Assembly (NCBI GenBank): GCA_016859345.1
Contig: CM029114.1
Span: 8,871,501-8,935,500, forward strand
Direction: 5' to 3'
DNA: 64,000 bases
From: Istiophorus platypterus
Lineage: Eukaryota > Chordata > Actinopteri > Istiophoriformes > Istiophoridae
Shown: positions 51,748-63,075 of the stretch, piece by piece
Numbering within the stretch: the stretch's first letter is position 1
Layout: the number at the start of each line of letters is the position of its first letter
Notes under the pieces: generated by a model
Seen by the model: only the letters and a program-made list of their open reading frames with translations
Database searches by the model: none
What the model was told of the DNA's origin: nothing
Position numbers and translations under genes: made by a program

Positions 51748-54700
51748 GTAAGGAGAACGGAGACATCTCTGTCTCTGGCTTTAAAAACTGCAAAAGTTTT
51801 CTGAGTTGGTGGTGACATTCCTGTAGTTTTCATTTTTCCTAAATAATAATTTTCTTGTGTGTGAACCTGTATAATAGCCAATAGCCTTCCTCCCTAGAGG
51901 GTCAGATAAATGGAGGGCCAGTTTGTTACATTTAGACTCGTATTGCACTAGGGATTTAGGGCGTTTGCTTTGAGGAGTGCTAAATAATAACAACAGCAGG
52001 GCTTGGGAAAGGCAGCGGGATGCTGGCTGGGGGAACAGGAATTGAAGGACGAGGTCCAGGTCATTGTTATAGTAGAATGTGACCACAACATCATCTCTGC
52101 TAGCACTGCCCTGTGTTCTACTGTAACACAGAGGCAAAGTTTACCTCTTATCTGGGGCCTGTGTGTCCGTACAACAACAAAATTTATTGGTCTGTTTTCG
52201 GGAGGTCCGGCTAAGACCTTGTGTAATGTAAATATCTGTTTTTATGGGCCCTAGGCCATTGGAAGCATCGTAAATTATGAATGATTGATCACATGCTATG
52301 GTTGCCAAAAATGATGAAATAAACAGTTTGTGAGAGTGGGGGGCTGAAACCAAACAAACAGGCCAAAGGGGATAAAAAAAATCGAGTCAAATCGGCAAAG
52401 TGAAACTCTGACACAGTTGTTGTGCTTGTATTCTGTTCTAGTAGCATGTGAAGTTAAAGGGAGTAAATTATTATCAGCTTGATTTATAGCATTAAATAGC
52501 AAAACCATAATCAAGACATTGTTGTAAATGCATTAGTACCTGTATGTATATTCACCTAACAGTGAAAGTTGCAGCTGTTTATTTACAGTAAACCAGCGGA
52601 AAAGTTTGTGGTTCTGTAATTTGGATGTTACGTGATGTTTGTGTTCTTTTGATTTACTATTGTTTTTAAACAGTGATTTTCTATAGGTTTTCTTTCAAAC
52701 TATATTTATCATCTAATTATGTATGGGATGTCATAAATTCAGTTTTTATGAGCTGGAGCAAAGCAGCACTGAAAGTCATAAATGACTTCCTGCTTACTTG
52801 ACTTAGATAAGAGTTGGATGCTTGCTGTAAGAGAATTACAGTACTATATATGACACTGGTGGGGCATCGGTGGGACGTTACTGTACGTTGCTCCTATATG
52901 TTCGACTGTGATTTGACCATGACAAGCCCAGACCGAGTTTGGGCAGTGATGTTGCACAGAATCACAAAATGGAGATTTATGAAAAAAAAAAAAAAAAAAA
53001 AAAAAAGATTCCTGATTTAATTTGTAGAAACCAAGTTTGTTTACGCTGCCATTTTCAGTTGTCTATTTTCATTTTCTTCAGCTCGGCTCAGCTGTTGTCA
53101 TTGAGACTGCAGGCAACTGTCATCTTTTACTGTAAGCTATGTGGTCTGATTTGGTCACACTGAACTATATACTTAGAGACAAGCTAAATTGGTTAATTTT
53201 TTGTTTATGACCAGATTAATTCCCAAATACTTTTCATAGCTCATGCATTAGACGATTGTACCTTATGATATTTTTGTATATCTAATGGAAAACATGTATG
53301 GTAAGTAAGTGTGTATTTTTTTATATTTCATCTCACCCACAGACCTGACATATTTATCTCATCATCGGCGCTCTCTCTGTTTGGCACGTTTATTCGGGCT
53401 TATATGCACAGCGCTCACGCTTGCAGAGAGTAGATACTCTGTCTGTTTGTGTGTATGTGTGCTATAACAAGGCTCGCAGCTCTGAGGAGACTGATACAGC
53501 CCGGTTACCTTGGAGGCGACCCATATGGCAGGAGCCAAAGGGATGTTGACGGGATCACTGCCACCTTGGTCCTAATGAGATCCAGCTTAGCCCTAATGTC
53601 AGACAGGATGACAGTAAGAGATGGGCCACATGGCAGCAAGCCAGGCCGGCAGAGAAACAGACGGGAACAAACACACATACACTGTACATACATACAGTGC
53701 ATACAATTAATGTGCATATATATATATACATTCTTTATGCGGATATATATATATACACACACACATAAAGAATGTCTTAGGTGGAATGTAAGAAAATAAC
53801 ATTTTTTAGAGGTTGCTGCCTACTTACAGCGTTCTGTTACACCAGTAGTATCGTATTGATTGACAGCTATACTTAGACATAAACATAGGCTTATTGTATC
53901 CTGCCTTAAATCTGAAAGTGCACTGCAGGAAATCTGTGATACCGTCTAGCTTTGGACTGACTAAATGGTGCCCCAGCCCAATATCTCATAGGCAAATATA
54001 TTACGTAACCATTAAAAAGCACAACTAAAACTCTTTGATCCACTGAAGCCTTGGATGACAGAGTGTAAAATCCCTCAGCTCTTTTTTTTCTCACTTTGGT
54101 TTCCTCTGTAAATGGTTTTAATTAAAAATGGCTGCTCATCTGAGCAGTCTGGATTACTTTGTGCAAAAATATTTTCACAAGAGAGGAAGAAGGGGAAAAA
54201 GTGTTGCTCTAAACAGAACTTTTGTATTTATTTAATGTTTATTTAAACTTATTCCATAGATAAACCAGGTTGCCAGAATGCTGCATTTTACAGTTAGGGT
54301 TTCTTTCTAAATTTTTTCCTACAAAAAAAGTTTAATTCCTGTATTTATTCTCTTGAAGAATAATAGAAAAGCTGTGCACTTTAGTTCAAAGCCCATTATG
54401 AAAGAAATCTGATTTGTATGAAATATATAAATATGGAAATTATCATAAAATGACCTACATTAGTGCACTGGATTAGGTTTGCTTGCTGCCTAAATCTCCA
54501 AATCTCTTTTCACCCTATTTAGGGCATTTTTGTGCTGGTTTTCACAGTAATGTTTCACCAAATAGAATTACTGCAAAACTTTGAAGTCCTCTGACCAAAT
54601 GATTTCATAATCTGACAAATGGTAAAGACTCAAAATAAAAGCCGACAATGAATTCTTTTATTTAGAGGACCTCTCATTAAAAATTAGCGCCTACATTTAG

Positions 54701-57114
54701 CCATGGGAAACATAGCACCTTTCTATAGCTTGACGCTTTCCTTGCTTGCAGCCGGTTTCTATAGATCGACAGAATGCCCATCATGAGGAAGTACCACATT
54801 TAAAAGGGGAGAATGCTTTGCACTGGACGCTGGCCAACTCTCAATGTTCTGCAGAGGGATGAAAAGGCATACTCCTGAGAGCACACTAACAAGGCTGTAA
54901 TTGTATGTTCCTCTGCTAAATTAATGGATGGAAATGATTTGATTAATTCAAACACTGCTGGATACTAATATCCAATTAAATCCCAACACCAGGCATGCAC
55001 AGGGACTCCTAGAGCATTATGGCTTCCTTCCTATTAAGCGGGCAGCTGCTTGTTTGGGTTGTGAAAAGGATGTTACAGGTGAAGGTGTTGGGGAATGGTT
55101 GTGGGTCTGTCTTTGCATTAATTTGTGCATTCTCCCGCATGCTGTCATATATTTCATATATTGTGTTAACTAAATGAAGAATAAAATCATTTAATAGTGC
55201 TAAATTTTATCTAAAGCACATATGCTGACAAACTTTACCTCTATCATTAGTGCCACTCTTCTTTCTCTGACTCTTCTGTAACTTGATTCAATAAAATTTA
55301 ATGAATGTCAGCAAGCCTTCATGTGCTCAGTATATAGACTTTTGTAGTCACATTTAGAAAGAAATACAGCCTGTACTTTCCTCTGATTCTCGCTGCAGAA
55401 CTGGAACTTAATTTCAAAAGAAAACATGTATTTATTTTATTATTTTATTTACCAACATGTGTTTTAAAAGGAATTTTATCTTTAATCCAAACTGTCAGGC
55501 AGGTTTCAGAGGACATTGGGTGAATAGGTCATGTTTTTCATGTTTTTTAAACCATGTAAGATAATTAATAGCTCAGTGAAGGATGCTGGGAACAGTTGTT
55601 TACAATAAAGTGATATTTATATAGTGCAGAACATAAAAACAATGTACAAGTACGTATTAAAACTGTGTGAAATTTGAAAGTTCTAATTTGGATAACTAGA
55701 GAGACAATATATCAGTAACAGGATTTGGCAGGATATACAGTAAAATGCTTTGTAAAGGTCAATATAAAGACAGGTAAAGATTATGCTATACTCCTACACA
55801 CATTAGCACAATGGTAAAAGTATCAAAGTTTTCATGTTGACTGATATATATAAGGAAATTGTCCTGAACTGTTGTCATAGCACTTTGGAACAAGCACATG
55901 AATAAATCACTGTCTTTGTACGGAGCTTTTTGGCAGTTAAAAACCTGCCTTTCGGTGCAGCAGCCCAGTCCAACAATGAGTGATGAAAATTAGCTTGTTC
56001 TCCCAGGCAGAAATGAGCCATTTTTTTCACACTGAACTCACAAATCAGTGCAGTAGATTCTAGATTTTTAGCCTGAGAATCAGTTTAACAATAGAAAGGA
56101 GTGGGATACGATGTGCGCACTAACTGAGCATTGAGAATACGTATTCAGTACGACAGGATTTGGCATGCTCAAGGACAGGCTTAAACCAGCACCTGGGCCA
56201 TGCCAATGTTCTCAACCATTCCTCTCCTTTAGAAACAGATAAATAGTTGAATGAAATGATTATAATATTTGATTTTTTATGAATATGATTTAAAAAAAAA
56301 TGGTATGAATATCTATTCATGGAGAAGAAAGATGACGAATGTCTACGAGAAAAAATCTGAATGAATAAAACACCTGACTGAAAAAACAAAACAAAACATG
56401 TTAATACAGGGAACCCATAAAAATCCTTTTTTTTAATCTTCTGGACAGCCCATCACATGTTTGTGTGGGTTGATGGGAGACCATGCAAAGCAGAGCAAAA
56501 AGGCAGTATTCAAGGTATGAGTGGTAAGAGTTGGTCCTACTGGTGAAATCCTACTCTCTACTGATCTTAAAATATAATAAAATTATCCTCAAAAATGATT
56601 GCCAGGTAAAGATAAAAGCTCTTTGTGAGGTATTTTAGACATTGGCTGCAAGGTGAAAAAATTGAGAAAAAAAAATAAAATGAATAAATAAACAAATAAA
56701 AAGTAAAAAGAGATTTTTGGAGCGCTTAGGAATTTTTAAGCAAAGGGTTCATGCATGAGGGAGAGGGGAAATTTATTGCAAATGCTGGATACAGGAAGTT
56801 AGTAAACTGCTAAGTGTTTACATTACATATTTTCATAACGCTCCCACAGAGAAATAGCCTGATGCTATCATGCCATAAATGCTGTTTCATAACCTCATAT
56901 TGCAATGCAGTTTATTTCCATTTTTGCGGTGCAGTTTATTTCCCTTTTTGCCGATACCAATTGATATTTCTGACTTCCCTAATTTTGTCAGAATTCCTAA
57001 TTGGGCTCATATCTCAACGACTGGTCGACCGGTTCTCTGAAAATCAGAGCTGTTGAAGCTCCGAGCATTTCAAGATCACCAACTTGACTTGGCACAATGT
57101 TTCGTTATGTCCAT
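51748..57114 (+). other. nr3c2: nr3c2 intron 2, proximal part
   Basis: Starts with the GTAAGG donor at 51748. No exon was recognised. It contains an A run (52982-53006) and a 12-bp inverted repeat, ACATTCTTTATG / CATAAAGAATGT (53728-53739 and 53764-53775), around a TA/CA-rich loop. Two stretches without repeats and with many homeodomain-like sites (53340-53690 and 54690-55130) look like possible enhancers. Their conservation is untested. Confidence 0.7.
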
Positions 57115-57590
57115 AAGTAGTATGACAGGCAGCCAATACACCTCATTGTACTGCAGTTCCTCTCAGCTCCAGAGTCACTTACCATCTTTAAGCCCCTTGT
57201 GTGGTTTTCCAGTCTGCACGCTCTCATCATCCCTGTTTCCAGCAGCAGCAGGCAGCTGTTTTCCACGAGAAAGCTCTGTTAACCCGCTGTACACTGCCCA
57301 CCAGCACCAAACAGCAGGCAAACAAAGTTTGCCACTAGCTAGTGAACATAGTGGAGCATTTAGCTGCTAAATAGCAGATATTTCCCTCAAGAGTTGTTGC
57401 AGACTAAAAGTAAAAGAAGGGAGGATATTGTATTGAACTTTAATTTATTAGGTGGCCAAAAGCATGATTCCAAATGATTGCTCATGCTGCTCTGGGCCTG
57501 TTGGGTGTTTAAATAGACAATTTTCTCTAACAAGTTCACCACAACACCTTTTTAGGTGATAATATATCAATAATGGGCAAAAATCTATTT
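57115..57590 (+). repeat. Dispersed repeat, family A copy 3
   Basis: Contains cagcaggcaaacaaagtttg, ccactagctagtgaacatag, tggagcatttagctgctaaa, gatatttccctcaagagttg, ttaggtggccaaaagcatga and aggtgataatatatc in family order. It is the most complete of the three copies. The family A identity comes from comparing the three copies directly; the link to a common fish repeat is from memory. Confidence 0.7.
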
Positions 57591-57887
57591 ATACTGTTTT
57601 AAAAATAGGGGTCACTGTTAAATGTTTTTAGGTAGATTTTAACCATCGTCAGCCTTTTGCCTTTTTTAGCAGATTTGGCTTTGCTAGCAGTTCTTTTGAA
57701 TACCACATCACTCTTGCTTTCTCTGTCCAGTGCTCATCAAGTACAGTGATATAAAATGATTATGTTTTGACTCCTGCTGGAGGAGGATAACTACAGTAGC
57801 TAAAAGTCCTCGCTGATTTTAGCAGTTACATGCCTCCACCAACAAGTCAAATTGCAGTTTGAATCCATGTCGGTCCAGACTCATAGT

Positions 57888-58186
57888 ATTTATACATTGA
57901 AGGCATTGAGGGAATTCAATAAATGGTATTAAGTGTGTTGCAGAAAATCACAATGTCACACTGAAGATGAGCTTTGGCGTTTTGGATATAAAATGTCATC
58001 AATTCATCACTTTGTCCCATTGGACATTGGTGTAAAATTTTGTTATGGTAAGTGTATGATTCATTGAGTTATGGCCAAAATCATGACTTGTGAGCTCATA
58101 GTGACCCTGACCTTGACCACCTGATCTAAATGTCAGAAATGTTATTTTAAAAGGTTTAGCCATGGGGGAACATGAGGGGAGGGGGG
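57888..58186 (-). repeat. Dispersed teleost-type repeat rich in GGTCA, minus-strand fragment
   Basis: Read on the minus strand it has ggtcaaggtcagggtcac, then tttggccataactcaatg, caaagtgatgaattgatgac and attttatatccaaaacgcc. This is the word order of a frequent fish repeat that begins with GGTCAAGGTCA motifs. It sits head to head with the plus-strand fragment that follows. Confidence 0.6.
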
Positions 58187-58668
58187 TTTTTTTTATGCCT
58201 CCGTGCCAACAGCTGTGGCCAGGGGCATAATGGGTTGTCGGTCCCTCCATCCGTTCTATCCTCTTGAATGCGATATCTCCCCTTGAGGGGATTTCTTTAA
58301 ATTTTTTTCGCATATGTTCACTTGGACTGTAGGATGAACTAATACGAGATATTGGTGGTCAAAGGTCAAAGGTCAAGTTGAAAACGAACTTGCATCGATC
58401 CCATTTCCTGTGAACACGATACGTCAGGAACACGTGGAGAGAATTTCTGGCCTCTGGCACAAACGTCCACCTCGACCACAGGATGACATGGTTAGAGTTT
58501 GGAGGTCAAAGGTCAAGGTCACTTTTGATAAAATACACTTAATACCTCTTATTAAGTTCCTTCAAGGTCTTCACTACATATATTACATGCATCTGGACAG
58601 ACATGGACGGAAACTCCACCTCGACTGGTCGGTGAAGGAATCCATCCATGAGGCGGTAGTTCTGGTTT
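58187..58668 (+). repeat. Dispersed teleost-type repeat rich in GGTCA, plus-strand fragment
   Basis: Runs from atgcctccgtgccaacagct through ggtccctccatccg, gatatctccccttgagggga, a GGTCAAAGGTCAAAGGTCAA block (about 58358-58376), a second gaggtcaaaggtcaaggtca block (about 58503-58522) and ends near gaggcggtagttctggt. The AGGTCA-A-AGGTCA arrangement is a perfect direct repeat with 1-base spacing. Confidence 0.65.
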
Positions 58669-59820
58669 ATCTTATGCTACTAGAGCTCTGGAGAAAATGC
58701 CTACTCTTTTTAAAAGAACCAAGATGATACAGTGCGGCACCAATGATCAGATGCTTTTGTTGCGCAGAAGAGGAACCATGTTAAAAGTCTCCACTCTGCC
58801 TCTCCCACGCAGAGCCATGCACGTACGCACACAAGCACACAACCTGGCCGCCAACGACAACAACAACAGCACACATTCTAGGCCAGACTTGACACCCCAA
58901 TAAAAGTGTGGTTACTGCTGGCCAGGGCTCCTGGGATTTGAATGCTTGTCTTGTCCTCATCTGAACTTCTTCCTGAAACACAGTCTGGTGACAGGGGCCC
59001 AGATTTCCGCTAGGTTTGGCCTGTAGTTGGAGATCTACTTTCTATTACCTACCGCTGACATTCCCTTCTGTTGTTATGGTCATTGACAAACTGCATAAAG
59101 GAGGCGGAAACTGAAAACCAGATCTGCAACAAAGCATAGTTCATGCTTCTGTGTGGTGATGAATGCCCTGATTTTTATAGTGTGCAGCTTTGTGAAACAC
59201 TGTGGCTGAATGGCAGTCCGCTTTGTACTGCGTGTTTTGTTTACCTGGCGCGCAAGGAGTCTTGAAGATCTCTGACAAGTGGTCTTAAAGATCTCCTGAG
59301 TCATGAGCTTTGTAAGTAGGGTTTGTATGGAGGAGACCCCGAATGAAATGCACCCTCATCTGAGAGGACATAGCAACATGCAGGTATCAGTAATAAACAG
59401 CAGAGTGACTGTAGGGTAACATGCACATTTTAAATAAAAGATTACAAGGATTAACTAGTCATAGGAGCGTGGTGGACAGGATGCAGAGAGAAAGTATCTT
59501 GACTCTTCTTTTTTAGTATTATTGTCTTACTCTTGTATCCTGATATACTTGACTGAGCAAACAAGTCATACCTTTATTCATGTTTGATTAGAGTTTTCAT
59601 GCCAAAGTGCTTACATTTAAACCAAGTGTTTGTCTTGTCAGTTCCTCCTTGGAAAGGATGCTATAAAAGAGGAGGCTTCAAAAAATTTTTTTTTTAATTT
59701 TTCAGCTTGAAAGGTTCCCAAAGTAGGTCATGCATAGTTGGCTCAAATAATGTGAAGGGGGTGTGTTTTTGTGTTGGTGGGGGGTTTACTCCGGGCCCTT
59801 TTACGTAACATTTCCATTCT
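58669..59820 (+). other. nr3c2: nr3c2 intron 2, stretch between repeats
   Basis: No exon, RNA gene or microsatellite recognised. A short CAA run lies near 58855-58866 and a T run near 59685-59693. Confidence 0.55.
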
Positions 59821-59828
59821 CTCGCAAA

Positions 59829-59857
59829 CACACACACATACACGCACACATGCACAC

Positions 59858-59911
<54 letters not shown>

Positions 59912-59926
59912 ACACACACACACACA
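59829..59926. repeat. (CA)n microsatellite at left edge of tandem duplication
   Basis: CA-rich sequence with GCA and CCC interruptions; the pure core lies at about 59862-59908. The motif cacccacacac before caaacatggcacatccac recurs at about 61335. Confidence 0.95.
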
Positions 59927-60855
59927 AACATGGCACATCCACAAGCACTTTAACGTCAGCAGAACCCATGATTCAGTGAAGTGCTGCTGCCGAGTGTGAC
60001 TTAAAACATTAATAACTTTGTTGTTAACTTAATTCGTGACAAAAAAAAAACAAAAAACGACCAAATGGCAGAGTAAACGGTAAGAAACGATCTGTGTACG
60101 GAATGGAAAACAGTAAAAATAGACTCTGAAGTCAACTTCCTTTTAGGGTTCTATAAAAGGGGTTTGGGACTTTTAATGCAGTGACCTTCAAAGATATTTC
60201 AGCAATTTTTTTTTCCAGAGCAAAAATGCACCTGTTTGCTCTGTAACTCAAATAATAAGATAGAGTTATTTAAATTGGTTATGCTTTTAAGTTACTTCTA
60301 GATTCCGTAGTAGGTGAAGCACAAAAATCTTTTTAAAAATTAGATATGTCCCACAGATATTACAGTGTTGGATGTAAAATAGTGATTATTGTGTGCTGCA
60401 ACGTGTATATTACACTCAAATGTACATTTAAAAAAAATGGCCATTATGATGGTGACCTAGAAAACACATATTAACCAGATGTCTCTTTCTGCTCTGCTGA
60501 GGGGAAAAACTAAATGATTTGTGGTCTTTGTCAAGCATTCAGTTGAATTTATAAAATACAATCCCATTGAATCCCTGTCACTAAGGCTTCTCTAGGCACA
60601 CAAATCATGTATGTAGTGCTGCAGTAGCGGCACGACACACTGACCCAACAGCTAAAAGGAGGCTTCCCAGGATCAAGTGGCAACTCAAAGAAAAAGATAC
60701 CATATCAAACTGAACCTTTTGGGAGAGATCATTCGCTCACCTGACGCTGCAAAAGGGTAAACGTGTTCGGCAGGAAGTGTAATATGATTTCTGTTTTCAG
60801 TATAAGAGAGAAGATAACTTATAATTAAGGGATATGAAAGGGTCAGCTTACTTAA

Positions 60856-60858
<3 letters not shown>

Positions 60859-60901
<43 letters not shown>
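60859..60901. repeat. (CA)n microsatellite inside duplication copy 1
   Basis: About 21 CA units; the matching array in copy 2 lies at 62281-62323. Confidence 0.95.
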
Positions 60902-60905
<4 letters not shown>

Positions 60906-60939
60906 GAAAAACACATATACATAGACACGCACACACACT

Positions 60940-61212
60940 TACTTACACGTACTTCTATCTTTGCGAGGACAATTATTGACATAATGCACATAGCATAATT
61001 TCCTATCCCCTTCCCCCAACTTCAATCATCACAAGTAAATGCCTAAACCCCCAAACCTTACCCAAACACTAACCTAATTCTAACCTGAACCTTATAACCA
61101 AGTCTTAACCCCCAAACAGTCATTTAAAGTTTCGAGGACTTGCCAAAATGTCCTCACTTCCCCAAAATGTCCCCACTCCCAAGGTCTAAAACTCAAAGTG
61201 ATCCTCAGAAAG
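60940..61212 (-). repeat. GAGGAC-bounded teleost-type repeat (second copy at 62362-62635)
   Basis: Contains ctatctttgcgaggacaatt, then a run of C- and A-rich words (accttacccaaacactaacc), then gaggacttgccaaaatgtcc. It resembles a dispersed fish repeat typically found beside (CA)n arrays and bounded by GAGGAC motifs. The assignment is from memory. The copy at 62362-62635 exists because the whole segment is duplicated. Confidence 0.5.
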
Positions 61213-61220
61213 ATACACAC

Positions 61221-61256
61221 ACACAGAAACACACACACACACACACACAGAAACAC

Positions 61257-61339
<83 letters not shown>

Positions 61340-61354
61340 ACACACACACACACA
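61221..61354. repeat. (CA)n microsatellite at the duplication junction
   Basis: Interrupted CA/GAAACA repeats followed by a pure CA array of about 38 units. It joins copy 1 to copy 2. Confidence 0.96.
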
Positions 61355-62278
61355 AACATGGCACATCCACAAGCACTTTAACGTCAGCAGAACCCATGAT
61401 TCAGTGAAGTGCTGCTGCCGAGTGTGACTTAAAACATTAATAACTTTGTTGTTAACTTAATTCGTGACAAAAAAAAAAAAAACGACCAAATGGCAGAGTA
61501 AACGGTAAGAAACGATCTGTGTACGGAATGGAAAACAGTAAAAATAGACTCTGAAGTCAACTTCCTTTTAGGGTTCTATAAAAGGGGTTTGGGACTTTTA
61601 ATGCAGTGACCTTCAAAGATATTTCAGCAACTTTTTTTTCCAGAGCAAAAATGCACCTGTTTGCTCTGTAACTCAAATAATAAGATAGAGTTATTTAAAT
61701 TGGTTATGCTTTTAAGTTACTTCTAGATTCCGTAGTAGGTGAAGCACAAAAATCTTTTAAAAATTAGATATGTCCCACAGATATTACAGTGTTGGATGTA
61801 AAATAGTGATTATTGTGTGCTGCAACGTGTATATTACACTCAAATGTACATTTAAAAAAAATGGCCATTATGATGGTGACCTAGAAAACACATATTAACC
61901 AGATGTCTCTTTCTGCTCTGCTGAGGGGAAAAACTAAATGATTTGTGGTCTTTGTCAAGCATTCAGTTGAATTTATAAAATACAATCCCATTGAATCCCT
62001 GTCACTAAGGCTTCTCTAGGCACACAAATCATGTATGTAGTGCTGCAGTAGCGGCACGACACACTGACCCAACAGCTAAAAGGAGGCTTCCCAGGATCAA
62101 GTGGCAACTCAAAGAAAAGATACCATATCAAACTGAACCTTTTGGGAGAGATCATTCGCTCACCTGACGCTGCAAAAGGGTAAACGTGTTCGGCAGGAAG
62201 TGTAATATGATTTCTGTTTTCAGTATAAGAGAGAAGATAACTTATAATTAAGGGATATGAAAGGGTCAGCTTACTTAA

Positions 62279-62328
<50 letters not shown>

Positions 62329-62636
62329 GAAAAACACATATACATAGACACGCACACACACTTACTTACACGTACTTCTATCTTTGCGAGGACAATTATT
62401 GACATAATGCACATAGCATAATTTCCTATCCCCTTCCCCCAACTTCAATCATCACAAGTAAATGCCTAAACCCCCAAACCTTACCCAAACACTAACCTAA
62501 TTCTAACCTGAACCTTATAACCAAGTCTTAACCCCCAAACAGTCATTTAAAGTTTCGAGGACTTGCCAAAATGTCCTCACTTCCCCAAAATGTCCCCACT
62601 CCCAAGGTCTAAAACTCAAAGTGATCCTCAGAAAGA

Positions 62637-62703
62637 TACACACACACAGAAACACACACACACACACACACAGAAACACAAAAACACACACACACACACA
62701 CTG

Positions 62704-62745
<42 letters not shown>
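62637..62745. repeat. Interrupted (CA)n microsatellite at right edge of duplication
   Basis: CA runs interrupted by GAAACA, AAAA and TGAAA steps. A pure core lies at about 62707-62744. Confidence 0.95.
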
Positions 62746-62747
<2 letters not shown>

Positions 62748-62764
62748 AAACTCACAGAAAATCA

Positions 62765-63075
62765 ATTTTTTCCCTTACCACAGGTTGTGTCTAGTCATGC
62801 AGATAGTTTTGGTTTCACTTGTCTAAGTTCTGAAATGTCTGTCTCTGAGACTTTCGTCTTCCTATACAATGGGGATGAATGGAATTTTGTTTGTGGTACT
62901 TAGAAATAGGACAAATGTCTCCATTAGTCTGAATAATCATTGTGAACAGTTATTGAAAATACACTCTAGCCCCCCATAAACACTGTTGGCAGCATCTTCT
63001 TTGGATTATCCAAAGTAACAGTGAAATTTCCATTCACATCCTCTGTATTGGTGCAGCAGCAGAAATCATGAAGAC
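62765..63075 (+). repeat. Dispersed teleost-type repeat, family B copy 3
   Basis: Best-preserved copy: tagtcatgcagatagttttg, gtttcacttgtctaagttc, tgaaatgtctgtctctgaga, ctttcgtcttcctatacaat, ggggatgaatggaattttgt. The same order is seen at 19728 and 33425. Confidence 0.6.

Larger units (their letters stand above)
59909..62688 (+). repeat. Near-identical 1.4 kb tandem duplication
   Basis: Copy 1 (about 59909-61260) and copy 2 (about 61337-62688) have the same sequence at an offset of 1428 bases on the left and 1423 on the right. By eye I find one substitution (60206 region, T versus C) and three short length changes: the A-rich tract near 60041, T5/T4 near 60331 and A5/A4 near 60690. An internal (CA)n array (60859-60901 and 62281-62323) appears the same length in both. 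The junction is a (CA)n array. No gene is present. Confidence 0.95.

Noticed and set aside
58410..58727. 105-residue frame
   Set aside because: Lies mostly inside a dispersed non-coding repeat; no protein similarity recognised.
61040..61110. Telomere-like C/A-rich words (accttacccaaacactaacc)
   Set aside because: No regular CCCTAA unit, and the same block recurs as part of a dispersed repeat inside the tandem duplication.
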